Assembly: GCA_036850595.1 (NCBI GenBank)
Contig: CM072153.1
Location: 18,804,169 to 18,868,168 of the forward strand
DNA: 64,000 bases
DNA from: Rhyacichthys aspro
Lineage: Eukaryota; Chordata; Actinopteri; Gobiiformes; Rhyacichthyidae
Direction of reading: 5' to 3'
Both the position numbers and the translations under genes were made by a program. The notes beneath the pieces were generated by a model. The model searched no databases. It had not been told where the DNA came from and saw only the letters and a list, made by a program, of their open reading frames with translations. Each line of letters begins with the position of its first letter. Position 1 is the stretch's first letter. Below, one piece after another: positions 25,346-40,300 of the stretch.

Positions 25346-28300
25346 ATGAAGCTCAGTGAAGAGGTGAGTGAGAACACTGTTAGGATCACTTTAGATTTGG
25401 ATTTTAAGATAATGTCATCCTTTTGTTGTTCTGTAGTGGTGGATTGAGTGTCATAGCATCAGTGGGCAATGGTAGGAAAGAGATACAGATAAGAGCAGAG
25501 TGAGCAAAATGTAAATCTAAAACCAGAAAACAAAGCACTAAGTTTGCAGTGTGGGTATTTTGATAGTTGATAAAAAATGCAATATATTGTGCTGCTCTAA
25601 AGTTTTGTCCTGACAGAGCGTCTTTCCCATGTTAGCACTTAGTTTTTGTGTGTTTGATGAAACCAGTACAATATAATGTCACACAAGCAACTACTGTTTG
25701 ATTTGCCTAAAACTCATGGTCATGTTCTTAACTGTGCATGCATGTATCATCATACAGCAATATCCAGACCCCAGTGATACTAAGTGATGGATTTGTATAT
25801 GTTTTGTTGATTATTTATGGACTGTAATGCTATAATGTTTATTGTTTGTTATAGCAAAAATCACTCTCTCAGTCGGTCATTTGAATGTGAAAGAATTGCT
25901 TTGATTAGGACTGTGCCAGTAGCAGTAGTAGTATCAGTTCTTTTTCTCTTTCTTAAATCCTCTTAAAAATGCTAGAAGTCTTCTTAATGAATTTCAATTG
26001 GTACTTGTGTCACAAAATTTATTCATTCATTTAAGGAGCACAAACTCACTTTTTGTGATAAATATATTTCTGTGAGTGCAGTTAATTTGTGCTCATACCA
26101 GTATTTGGACTTAGTCAATACGTAGTACTCCAACTACTTTTGTATTTTGTATTGGTTTGTAAATTGGCATTGGGATATTCATAAGTAGTCTATGCTTGTG
26201 AAGGCATACATGTATAGGTATGAAGTGACTTGTTGACTCTAAATTGTCCCTAGTGGATGATAACGAGAGTGAATACACTTACTTTTAGGTTTACTTGTTA
26301 TGATTTTATATCTGTTGCATTTCTGTTACGACTAAAATGATAAATTTAAGGCTCGTCACATGTTTTGGACAAATTTAATCCAATCAGACTCCCACGATTT
26401 CCTGTTGTTGACCCAGAGCAGGGTCATTTAAAAAAGAACGGAGACAAACATCTTTAATAATCAACTTAACAGATCATTTTTCATCTCTGAATAAAGGGTG
26501 AGGTGAAACTAATGGGGTAATATTTCTGTACAGATAAAGATTTGATAATGAGAAATGTGGGAATGTGATTCAATTGGGACAGTTTCATAACAAAGTAAAT
26601 CACCAAAAAGAGGAAAAAGAGCTATAACTCATGAAGTGAAACGGCTTTTTAAATAAACTCTGACAAAGTGCTGGTCAAAAATATAGCAGTCCTCCCACTG
26701 TGGTTTAACCCTTACTGTCTTCTCATATCCTCTATATTTCTTGATTTAACAAAACATAAGATACAAGTCATTCAAAAAAGCAAAATATCCACAAACTCTT
26801 CCTGAAAGTCTCAGCCTTGAGTGTCTGTCATCACACAAGTTATGTCATCAATTTAGGTGTTTTCTTTTTGCGACATTTCAAGATTTTGCTGATGGAAATG
26901 TGACTCAGAATGTCTTAACTTTAACTTGTGCATTCACAGTGTTGTCAAATTATGGCTGCACGAAAACATGCCATATCCAGTAACTACGCTGAATACTGCA
27001 ATAACGAAATGACCTGTGATATTCAGTGCTTCCCTTGGTATATCACATTCAAAAATCACTTGTAATTACTTTTTTATACGGAACTTGTTGCCACTTATTT
27101 TGATATGAAGTGTAAATATCTGTCACATAAAAGACTAGAATATTATTACGATACAAGCAGGTCTTAATATATTTGTATGTAATGATAAATTTATGATTTA
27201 TGTGAGGCCTGTCTGCTCTACATTTTTGTCACTTGGGTCTCCAAAACAAACAGAATTCATAATATTTGGTGACAATATGGTTTGGTATTGTGCCTTTCTC
27301 AAAACAATATATGGACACTTTACCTTTCAACTGGAACATACACCTCTCTATGTGCATTGTGGTTCGCTTACAGTCATAGATAATGATCAAATATGCAGTA
27401 TAGCTGTGATAATAACCTTTGCAACCGGGAGTCACACAAGTGGCAAGTGATTTATTCCCTACAAGTCTTAAATTTCAATGACTCTTGTTGAAACCAGCCG
27501 CAGAATGAGAGCTGGGATGTCCTCAGATGTCCACCACACTCTGAGTATGACCTTAGAGTAACATTTATCTCAGTTAATAATGCATGATTTCATTGACCTA
27601 TTTGGCCAAAGGAAAAACACATTTATCATGTTGTTGGAGTCATAGTTATATAAAAGTATAATGTATCATCACACATGAAACATATTGCTGCATAGACTGG
27701 ATCATTCTTTAATTATCCGTCTTAAAAACATAATGGAGTTAAGAGACACTGGCGGCACTAAGTAAATTAACTATCTGATGTTAAAATTTTTATACAAAAC
27801 ATTTCTCGAGTCTTGAAGGGTCTTTTTGTTTGTGAAGATCATCCGACGCTGCTCATTCAAACCAATCATAAACGGATTAAGATCATTTCCCGCTTCATTA
27901 AACATTTAATACTGAATCATGAGATCTTTGCTTTGGAAATGTGTTTTTTATCCTTCAACAAGCAACAGTGAGCTGCTGCTTGAATGAAACCTGTGTGTAC
28001 TCTGTAAATGTTATTCAGTCTATTATTCAGTAATCTGTGCATTTGGCCACATTCTTTACTGTCTAATGCAGACCAGGGCATTTTAAGGCCCAGGGGGCAC
28101 ATCAGGCTCACGCTTGAATAACACTGTTCATAAACTGAGGGACAGCAGTGTAAATTTGTATTATGTGCCAGGTAAATGTAAAAGGGTAAATTCAGATTGT
28201 TTAGAAGCTGCAGCACAGAGGAAATGTGTGTTTATACTGTTATTATTAGTGTTTCCGCTGGGTTTTTGGTCTAACGGGTAGTGTGACTAGAATGAACTTG

Positions 28301-31300
28301 TGTGTTTATGAGACTGAAGTGTTCTCAGGTGTTAATGCTGGTGTTAATGTTGAGCCAGGCCTGGTTTTAGAACAAAATGGACAGAGTGGATCTGAAACTA
28401 AGGAGGGTGCAGCTGTGACTGCGGTGTGTTAATCTTGTCTATGTGGAATATACAGTATATATTGCACATATTTGAACTGTAGGCTAAACAATGTGTCTTT
28501 ATTGAGCATAAGTGAGCTTACCGTATGAACATCAGCATGCAGCCTTTACCAGGTCCACATGCTTATTTCTTAGAGTTATTTCATTGTTATTTGCTTATTT
28601 GTCATGCAAGGAGCTGAATAGATGTGCCTAGACATTTCAGTGTACATATAAGTGCATTAGTATTAATATTTTTTCCCCTGTCGTCCTGTTTGTCCCAGGA
28701 TCCAGACATCCAGCTCCTTATGGCTGTTTATGATGAGAACATCCTGAAGAACCCTTTCTACTTGGCCTTAGAGAAGCAGAGACGGGACCTCTGCAGCCGA
28801 GTCGCTGAGCTCCATGGCATCGTGAGTCCCCACTAAAGTCTTCTCCTTACAACACTTTATTTATTTATTAAGTGTAGAGAAAGGATGTGATGCCTTTAGA
28901 CAATTTTTTGGTTGTTTTTGTTCGACCCTAAACAGAACACGGCTTGTTTTAAAGGAAAAGGTGACACAACTATGATGATTTTGGTTAAGGCTTACTGTGT
29001 AAATATCCATAATAACGTGCTCTATTGCTGTCATTCCCACCATTTTGCAAAATGTATGAGTTGATTCATATTTAAATACAGCAGTGACCTGGGTTTGTTG
29101 ATACATTTCCTTCTGTATTTACCCAATAACCCAGAGTCCACTTTCTTAAATGTCTTATCAGTCCGTGCTGTCTGCAGTCGGGGAAATTGTGGTTTTTGCA
29201 ACTCTCTCTGACTCTTCCTCCTGTCTTTATACACTTGTCACACACATAGTACAGCTTTCTTTTTAAACATAACTATGCAACAGCAGAAATTCGTCTTGGT
29301 ATTGCACGAGTACTGCCTAAATTAGATCAGGTTGTCATAGATGTTCCCCATAGACGATAAAGTGACGCTAAGTCCAAAAAAAATGCAATTAACAGAACAA
29401 AATAAATGCTACAAAAAATCACTATGAGCATTGTGAAATGAGAATCAGATGAAAACTCAGATGATTCGAACATCAAACCCTCCACAGAGCAGAGGAAAGT
29501 GCATCTAACTGGATTACAGCACATTTCACAGCAGACCGCTGACCGGCAAAATAAGTTACACAAGTCGTCCTTATGCACTAAACCAGTATACCACACCATA
29601 TCAAACTATGTCAGTAATTACAGTATTAAGCAGTGAAAGAGAAATGCTGTTTATGTTCACTGTGTCTGGATCTTTCAGGTTTTGGTGCCTTGTTGTGGAA
29701 GTCTGAGCGTCAGCAGCTTCTCAGACTCTCAGTTTGAGAGCTACGTGCTTCAGCCGACAGAAGATGGATACCACACCGTCGACGGAAAGGTTTGTCAGCA
29801 GCACTTTCTGTGAAGCTTGCGTCTATAATCCATCATGATCGAGCTTCTAATGCAATTTAATACGTGCTCAATGTCTCATGCGTTGGAGTATTATAACCAT
29901 TCATAATACGCTGGATTGCATTGTGACTTTCCAAGATCACATTTTTATCACAGCCTTTGATCTCACAACTGGGATTATAAAGTTGTATAATGGATTATGT
30001 ATCTGTTATGCATAATCAAACATGTTTGCTTTTGTTTTTACCTCTAGAAAAAAACACAAAAGCATATTTACTGTGCCTTTAGGGACTGGGCAGTTAGATA
30101 AAATATAATTAATTTAACAGTATTCACCAAAGATTTACACAGAATATGGACTCTTGTTACAAATTGTTTCCAAGCTTGATTAGTTGAGCATATTTCCATA
30201 AAAGCACAGTCAGTACCGTCAACATGAGACGCTGGGGTTGTGAGACAAAAGAGCATGAGTACAGCGGAAAGAGAAAACCACCTGACAACTCGTCACGCTG
30301 AAAAGTTTTTCAAGGTGTCTGAAAAAAAGTCCTGTCAGGCCAAAAGAGTCAAGAACAAGAGCTCAAGAAATCACAAGATGTATCAGCGAAAATACAGCTA
30401 AAGACTTGGGCTGTTTTCTGTTTTGGACAAGGATTCAGAAGGTTAGGTCTTGAATATGTATTAGTCAAACTCTATTACCTGCTCTCTACAATGAAACAAA
30501 AGCTAATGTAAGTCTCTAATCCAAGCAATCAGAGCAGGTTATGATGAGTAAATGGAAAATAAAAAGCTTTGTCCTACACAGACTGTCACCAATGTGTTGA
30601 AGTCCACCATTTCAAATTGCTTTGTTTATTGTACCTGGGTTGTTTATTTATTATATAACCAGGATACAATTGTTATCTCTTCCTGGATGAATCAGTGTTT
30701 GTTTCTGTTCCTCGCTTGACTTCAATCTTTGCTCTGTAAGGCTTTATTCTTTGCAAATTTAGATTTTTCAGATATTTTATTATCGACTACACCAGTTTCT
30801 TCAGTTTTTCTTGACTTGAACAGATCAGTTTTTGGGATTTGCTCTATTTTTACCCACTTCATTCACAGTATGTCTAAAGAGCAAAAATGGGTATTGACTG
30901 TGGGTCAAACAAGTACAAGTCCTGGTTATAGTATCTAGACTGCACTAATTTAAGGCCTGTCCTATTTTGTTTACATTTGGTCTTTAAAGTATTTTGCAGC
31001 ATTAAAGTAAATTAAACTGAATTATTTTTAAGCAGCCCATTACAATACATGATTCATTAGATTGGCTCAGAGTCAAATGTGATTAAAATCCATTAAAACG
31101 TTTTAATTTAAAAGTCTAAAACGCATATCCTTTAGTCTAGACGCCACCAGAAACTTGATTATTTGAAAAAGACCAGTTTTCGTAGTTGGGAGCCATGTCA
31201 TAGTAATTCAGAGGGAGCAACAAAGCTGATTTAAAGCTTTTGAAAATATAAAAAATTTGATTAAATTCTATATTTAATTAGCAGAAGAGTAAATCTCATT

Positions 31301-34300
31301 AAACCATGTTTGTACCAAGATGAAGGGGATTGGATAACACAAAGTGACAGATGATGCTTTTTTTTTTAATCTAATAGAGGAAAACCATAAACATGTACAT
31401 AGAAGTGGGGCTCACCATCACATGATGAAGTTAGCTTAGCACAGGTTAGGAAGGGTCTATCAGTTTGGTTCATTTTAGTCACAATATAATATACACATAA
31501 AGCTGATGTGAAAATGTATTGTTAGTGCAGTATTAACATTTGCACTATGCTTGAACTGTAATAATATTAAGTCAGTCTAGATATTTACTCTTTTCATCTA
31601 TATATGTGACTTATCAGGAGGAGGTTGGATCGATCCCTGCTCCTCCCGTTATATTAATGGAGCCATTTACAGTATCTAACTGACCTATACAGTGTCTGGG
31701 GTCTGTATTAACAGTAAACACAAAGTAATCAGAAATAAGTGCCATAAAATAATGCTCAAAATTGCTTAAAATTTTAGTATCCTGAAGTTTAAATATTGGA
31801 AGTTATATTGAAACTGCATGTTGTTTGCTTTCTGTTTATAATGAAGCCCTAATACAGACATCAGACTTAAACAAACATAGACTGGCCCTGAACTGGACCC
31901 ATACTCTTCATATTCTCACTTAACACACACAAAACTGTTGTAATTGTACACAGTTTAATCTATTGCACATTTGATCCAGACATTATACCAGCCAATATTA
32001 CACGTTAATGTATATTTCTACTTCTATTTATATTATTTGCTTCCAGTCCTCTGTTTTCATCTTTTTTATCCGCTTTTATACTTCCTTTGTAGGAGCTCCG
32101 GATCCAGGACAGGCAGGTCCTGCTGGGGTCTGGTTTCCCCGCTCCAGCCTCCATCCCCATCCTTTTCGAGGAGACCTTTTACAACGACCAGGAGCAGAGC
32201 TACAGCATCCTGTGCATCTCTCGTCCCGTGGAGGTCGAGCCGAGCCCCGCCGAGCTCAGCCCACCTCCGCCTTACTGTTTAAAGAGCGTAGACGACGTCC
32301 GGGAGTTTCTGGGACGCCACGCGCAGAAACTGGACAAGTTTATCACCGGTTTCTGTCAGACTTTTAAAGAACAGGAGAGGAAGGGACTCCGCCATCACAT
32401 AGTACGACTACTACTAATACTTCTAGATTGTCCTTTATGCTTGCTGTTACAATCTCCTTTGTATTTAGCACAAAACGCCCTTTAACACTGAAAAAAAAAC
32501 ATCTGACACAATCTGATCTGGGCCACTGTTGACCCCAGCTCAGTTTATTCCTGACCTCTCTCAAATCTCTCTCTTAACTCAGGACTCGGTGAATGGTCTC
32601 TACACTAAATGTCTTCAGTGTCTGTTGAGGGACTCTCGTCTGGTGAGTTAACCTTCTCACTTTTCACAATTATTGCCCATTTTTTCCATGTCATACCCTC
32701 TTTTCTCCCATGTTTCCTTTCTATTCACAGTTATATTGACTTTTCCTGTTCTTCACATTGTCCATACTTCCTTTTCTAGACATTTTCCTTCGTCTTTTAT
32801 CTCCATTTACTTCCCTGCTGCTGCTGTTTGTCTAACCCTTTTGCCCTAAATACCATCTATCACATTTAAAATCCCCAGGAGTCACATAGTTTGGGTTATG
32901 ACACAGCAGTGTAAGCACAAACCTCCCTCTTTTCTTCTTTTTTCTGGTCAATTTTCCACTTATTAACAGTAAACCTAGTCTAGCAGTAGTTGCGTCACAT
33001 CCTGAGTGAGTAACTAATGCATTTCTTTTGGTCTGATCTTGTTATTTAACAGAAACTTCTGGCCAAGCAGGATGTTCAGATGACTCTTCTGAAGCAGGCA
33101 GTGGAGGTAAATCTACTCACACCTGATCCACATCTCCCTTTTCTCCACTGGGGCGCAATAAGACGGACAAAATCTCATTGAAGTGCACTATTCACCCAAT
33201 TCCTTCTCATTTATTACTAGACAAGACCAGACAAGAGGTTTTATACTAAAAACGTTTGACTGAAGTGCGTGAAAGCTATTGTAGATGCTCATACTGATGC
33301 CTATTGAAACTTTATTTTGCCCTTTCATTAATGAGAGGACAAAACAACAAAGCAACAACATGGTGCCATTTCAAAGTCTTATCAGTCTTAAATGTATAAG
33401 CAAATCAAATAAAGCCTTTGTCAGTTATAATGGTAATAAAAAAAGATCCATGTATTTATTATCTGTACTGCTTTATTATAATGCATGAAATAAACATCAA
33501 CTATCATTTAAACAAAGGGATGTCCCAATATCAGAATGAATACTTCAGATCTACAGTATTTAAAGTACTTAAAATTGAGTACTCACCAATAATCAGTAGA
33601 AGATAGACTGAAGTACTAAATGTTATTAAACATACACCTGTGACTTAATAAACCGTGACGTATTTTGAAGACTGTTTTTGAGACTAACAGAGCATTATTT
33701 ACAGTATGCTTTACTTTTATCATCTTTACTCTACACTAAAAAGTACTCATAGGGCAGTATTGGTTGGAGTCAAATGAGTATGAGAGACTTTGAGTATTGA
33801 GTACTGGTGTAGGTCTGTAGACAACCCTGTTCAAAACTCTTACCAAAGAGCTATGACCAATAAGTAATACTACACATGTTGCTCTTGTTTACTCATCTGA
33901 ATTGCTTTTTAAAACTCATTTTCTCTTTCAGATGTATGTCCATCATGGTATCCATGATCTTATCTTTAACTTTGTGGGAACGCTCGAGGCCAGCCAGGTG
34001 AGACTCCCTGCTCTTGTTTGATGTGTGGTCGTCTGTGGCTGAACCTTTGTGCTGCACAGTTAATCTATTTATGCTCCACTGACCTACTTGGCCCAGACTG
34101 TTTCAAGTACATTACCCATGAAGGAGAAAATATGGCTTTATTGTTCAAGACTAGTTTCTCAAAGTTGGACAGTCCTATAAGAGAATATGCTAGTGTGACT
34201 ATATTATTATATTTCATTCTGGCTTCCTGTCACTAAATGCATTGTACTAAAGTAGTGAAGTGTAGTAAGTCTAATTTATTGTACATCTCTCGTCTCGAAA

Positions 34301-37300
34301 CAGGACGCTGCTTTCAACAAAATCACCCGGAGTCTGGGGGAGCTGCAGCAGAAAGACCTGGGGGTTAAACCAGACTTCAGGTCAGTTCATTAGACTTTTT
34401 ATTTTTTTAAACACGTGCTTTGTTTATAGAACAGTCTCTAACTCAACCTGCTTTGGCTTAACACTTGACTTGTACCTTTGAACTATAAAAAACATGATAT
34501 TATTCATATAAAAAGGCTACGTATCTCAACCTTTGAATCACATAAACAATGAAAACTTCAACAGAGCATTACCTTCTAGGGTACTACTGTCTTTATGCCG
34601 TTTGATGCATGTAGAGATCTTCTGTCATTCAGCTCTAAATGCTTTGCTGTGTTATTTGAGCTCATTTAGCATACTTCAAATCAATATTATGTTCTTTGAT
34701 TGTGGCTATTTGCAGTATAAACCTGTCCCGGGCCAAGAGAGAGCTGAGTCAGCTCAACCAGCAGACCTCGCCCCTCCTCAAACTGCTGTGTCTGCGGAGA
34801 GTCGCTCTGACTGCCACACAGACCACTAAACGCACCGGTGAGCACTCTAACATCATCTCAATCTCAGTGCTACATACATTTTGCAAGCTAATTATCATAT
34901 GGGATTTGGAGTTTTGGGTTTTGTCAATTAACTTCAAAGCCTTTTATTGTAGCCCATGAATATTTTTACAATCTGGAAATTAGTTTCTGACAAACAAAAG
35001 ATATTACTGATCCAATAAATAAAGGAAATGGGAAAATAGTTCATCATGTCAACATCAAAGTTTAGTCCTAAAAAATCCAATTAACTAAACACTAACTACT
35101 AAATACTAATATTTGGGCAAACTGCGCAGAAGAAATGTCATCTCTAATGAATAGATTAGGGTTTTACATCAAGAATAATCTAATTTAAGCCATAGTTATT
35201 CTTTGTTGTTTGTCCATTGTATTGTTTTCCATTGGGACAATATATTGGCTCTTAATAAATGTGGCCCAGACACAGGTTGTCCTAAAAAAGGACGTAGAGC
35301 AGTTTCATAGGCTTGAGCATGACTGGGAAACTAATTTAAAGGTCTAAAAAGGTTTAAAAAGTCTGTTTTAGTTTGTGTTTTCACCCTTAAATACGGCTGT
35401 AGTTTGGGTTATGACCCTTTAAGACTTCTGTACTTTAAGTTTTTAACCTCTAAGACTGCTGTATTTCGTGTTTTCACCCTCTAAAACTGCTGTAGTTTAA
35501 GTTTCGACGCTTTAAGTCTGGTGTAGTTTGGGTTTTGACCCTCTAAGACTGCTGTAATTGGAGTTTTTCCCTCTGAGATTGCTGTGCTTCAAACGAGAGA
35601 GACAAATAGTCAGACTAATTCATTGTGACGTCTACACATAAACCCTGCATATTTAAAAATGTAGTGTTTTGTGAATTATAATGAGAAAACGCTGCTACAA
35701 ATTGGAGTTGGAGAAATGTGTTTGACCCTAGTAGAAAAGATGCAGTAATCCTCCCACATTTGGTTAACATGATTTCCTTGATTTTACTGAAAAAGGAGCA
35801 GTATTTAGTCCTCCTCAGACTAAAGTGAACTCTGCGTGATCTTGAAGCAGCCTCTCACTGTCTGTAATCAGATCTCACTCTGGACAATACCTGCTCTGTC
35901 AGCGCCTAATGTGTTTGTCCAGTTTGCTTTTGGAAATCTGAGCTTATTGGTGCACAACGGTCCGCTGTCAGTCCTCCGAGTGGTACGATCCGCTTCTAAT
36001 TAATGTTTGTAAAACGGCCAATTTAGTCGTTTGGGTTAAACAGAAGCAGAGTGTCCCGCAGCCTCAGGGGAACACCGAGGAGTCAAAATGGTCTAATGTG
36101 TTGTTTTTGGCATTTTGTCCCGTTGTGTTTGACTTAAAGCAGAGTCTGTTTTCTGTGCAGTCAGCATCGAGGCTATGTGTGCGGACGACCTCCTGTCTGT
36201 CATCCTCTATCTACTCGTCAAGACAGAAATCCCAAACTGGTGAGACACACTTCGTCGTGACAGTCATGCTACAATAACAAAAATATCTCCCCGATCAGAC
36301 AAATACCGATAAGCTGAATTCTGACATTTTTGCAAAGGGTAAAATCTTATCTATAATCTATAACAAAGGAACATGGATTAAAATAATATAAAACAAAATA
36401 AGTAATTTGTTAAGTTCAATAAACTAAATGACATTTTTTCCCCCGTAATTTCACTTTTTAGTTATTTTATTGTAAAATTGATCTTATATATATCTTATTA
36501 GAGCACTTCTCATGGCTCATCTCTTGCTGTTGGAAGGCACTGTGTACATAATTAAATAAAACATAATTACATTAAAAAGCTGGACTCACAACCAAATCAA
36601 AAGCAAAACTGAGGAGAAGTTATATGTCAGAATAAAAAATTTAAGCAACTTTTTACAGCTTTACATTAACAGTGACCAAAGTGTTTACGAGAAGTTAATT
36701 GTTGTTCTGGGGATGTACTGGCCAGTGATTGTGTCCTTAATTAACAAATCTTGTTCTTTCTCGTCAGGATGGCAAACCTGAGCTACATCAGGAACTTCTG
36801 CTTCAGCCGCTCGACTAAAGACGAGCTGAGCTACTGCCTGAGCACCTTCGAAGCCGCTGTGGAGTACATCAACCTGGGGAAGCTGCAGGACGCTCGCTCG
36901 GTACGTCCCACTCTCAACAACAACAGGACCCCCGTCGTCTACAGGTGGTTGTCTTCTCTAAAAAGCACCGTGTTTTCTGTTTCCTCAGGGCTGCGAGCTG
37001 AACGACAAGGCTCTGTTCAGGGAGAGGATGAGTCTGCTGGCCCAGACTGCTGCTGCGCCCATACACTGCCTGTTTGAGGTGGGTTTTTACTCTAATACAA
37101 CAAAATGGTCATATAGTCCATTGTTAGTCCACATACGAATGGGAATTCCTGTTAGTACATGGCTTTGGACACTATTATACTTGCTCTGTGTATCCACCAA
37201 ATGCCAAAGCAATTTCTCACTATACCTGATAATAAACAGACAAAAACCTACATTAATGTAAATTTTATGCTGCCATTTTAGACATAGTCATTAGTTAAAG

Positions 37301-40300
37301 GCTTATTAGATAAACACACATACATAAGAATTTTCCTAAGCAAATTGAGGCTATAGTTTCATTCTTGCTCCATCTGCAAATAATAAACAACACAGCAGCC
37401 AACATACTTGAGTAGAAATACAATAAGTTAAATATACAATACGTTAAATAACGCAAAACGAATGAACAATACAATATATATATAGTGCATTATATTCCAG
37501 GACAGCTTTATTAAATATTGAAATACTTTTGGATACTTTACATTGTATCTGATATGTGGTTTCCGGCTTAATTTACAATCAATAGTTATTCCTAAAAGTC
37601 ACTTTTTCAATTGCAATACTGTCTATACTTCATATTTTTGAGTTTTCTTTATAATTACCAAACATCATTACTTTAGTTTTATTTAAATTCAGAGATAGTT
37701 TTATTAATATCCATCCATGTTTTTAGGTTTATTAATTTTTATGTTGATTTTTTTTGTTTTTTTTGGCAGCACATAGCGAACGGTAACGAGGCTGAGATCG
37801 AGCGTCTGCTGAGTGAAGGAGAGTCGGACGAGGATATTCGGATGTGTCACCCGCTCTGCTCCTGTGACCTCTGTGACCTGCAGCTCTCCGGGTCAGCTCT
37901 AAAATATTCACATACATGTATAATTTCAGACATTTTAGTCGGCACTTCAGTTATTTACTAATACCTTTCAACTGGTAAATAAACAAAAACTGTACTCATC
38001 AGTGTTTGCAGTGCGTTTTAAAGTAAGACTAATACTGTTTACACTCACATTGATTCCCTATGGGCAACTAGAGTCCATTATATGGTTGTTGGATCCAAAT
38101 GACCTCTAAAAGATGCATGAATTCTGCTTTTTCAAATGATTTTCATAAAAGAATTCAGGATAAAGAAACAAACATTTTTGAGGAAGTGCCTATTATTATT
38201 CATTTATGTTTTATGTCACTTGTGCTGTTTTAATTTAACAAATCTGTTTCACTTTGCCTCGTCAAACCCATTTCCTTTTTCTCTTTTCTTTCTTTTGCAT
38301 CAGAGAAATGAATAGGGAACAAAAAGCTGTTTTCTTTTTGACTCCTTTTTCACTTCCTGATTAAAGTGAAGTGCATAGACATATATTTAGCATGTAGTGC
38401 AAGTATTCATTTCAAAACAGTGTAAACTTCAAATGTCGCCACAGTGGCTGGTATCTGTCACAGCTCAAATGTACAAATCTTTCTGACAAGGGCTGAGTTG
38501 TTCTTGTGTATCCCCTGTCTATATACTCATAATTGAATGAAAGAAGGACTTGTACATTTGTGTTGTTGTCGTCAAGGCCAAGACCAGTGGACAACACATG
38601 GAAAAAGAGGTCTAACCCCTAACAGTCTCTCTCCAATCTTAGACCTGGAGGATTAGCCTCGGTAAAAAAATAAAAAAAAAAAGATTCAGAAATCTCTTTC
38701 TCCGAGACCAGAGCCCTTTGAAAAACAGTTCCTACCATCTACTGTTGCCAAGTGCAACTAAAGGAGCGTTTGCCATTTAAGATTACTTTTATGTTATAAA
38801 CAACATTCTTCTTCTTCTTCTTCTTCTTCTTCTTCTTCTTCTTCTTCTTCTTCTTCTTCTTCTTCTTCTTCTTCTTCTTCTTCTTCTTCTTCTTCTTCTC
38901 CTCCTCCTCCTCCTCCTCCTCCTCCTCCTCCTCCTCCTCCTCCTCCTCCTCCTCCTCCCTCCTCTTCACTCCAACTACCACGTTTATAGCAATGAAATTA
39001 TTAAGTCAATAGTCCTACATTCTGTTTTATGGTTTTGTCATCATAAAATTTCTCATAGATTCCTAAGTACGAGCCAGAGTACCACCATTTAAGAAATAAA
39101 GTACAACATTTAACATTCTTTAATCTTGGAGTATCACTGTTAATCACAAGAACAAGACAAGCTTAATTTGAGAAAAGATATAGAAAATATATCCTTTAAC
39201 TAATATACAGTGTTACAACATAAAGTTAATAAGTATAAATAAATACTAACGCGCTTGTGGTTGTTGCAGGAAGTTGAACGACCCGTCCATCATCACACCT
39301 TTCTCCAGAGACGATCGAGGCTACACTCCGCTGCACGTCGCTGCCATTTGTGGTGAGCAGCACTTTCATTACGTCAAATAACACCAAGCAGCTGCTAACA
39401 AAGAGAGGAATTAAGCTTAAGATTTTGCTATGCACCCTTGCAACTCTTTTTGTTTAGGTCAGGCGCAGCTGATCGACCTGTTGGTGCATAAAGGAGCTCC
39501 GGTGAACGCCACAGACTACCACGCCCTCACGCCGCTGCACTTGGCCTGTCAGAGAGGATATCAGGGAGTCACTGTAAGAGCGCACACACACAACCAAATA
39601 TTTACATCTATTTGACTGAAATCCAACCTCTACCAAAGTAAAAGTGTCTTGTATTGTGAATTTAATCTTCTCTAAGATCAAATAAAGTAAATAATTAAGC
39701 AAACAGCCGGAATAGTTTTGGAAGATCAGTGAAGGAGGATAAGAACAAAAAACTATGGTCATAATGTAAGCAGATTCAGAGTATAAAAGCATGAATAAGT
39801 AGCATATAATGTAATTTAGGTCTTACTTTATAATAAACTGAGGCCTCAGTTTGGATTTCTGCTGATTTAACCTCACTTACGTTAATAATTTACTAGAAAA
39901 TCCCCTGAATTCACTTCTGTATTTCTACAATGGTTACATTACCATTGTAAGTTGTGGGTTTTTACTCTCTTTTTGTCATAAAATGATCAATACGAATATG
40001 AAGGACTTGTATTATTTTTAAGGTATTTTGAAGATGATGTATTAATGTGGCCTAATGTAACCAACAATACCATCGATAACACTTTATTCGATTGTTCTTC
40101 AAGCTGCTCCTGCTGCACTACAAAGCCAACACAGACGCTCAGGACAACAACGGGAACACACCACTGCACCTCGCCTGCATGTACGGACACGAAGATGTAC
40201 GTTTTTTCTTTTCTTATCTCTGTTCAGACAAAACACATCTTATTTATTTTAAAACCAAACAAATGTATGGTTTTATTACTTTCATTTTTAGATATTATTT

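Noticed and set aside
38739..38981. Minus-strand open frame of poly-glutamate and poly-lysine
   Set aside because: It is simply the translation of the TTC/CTC microsatellite in an ankrd27 intron.
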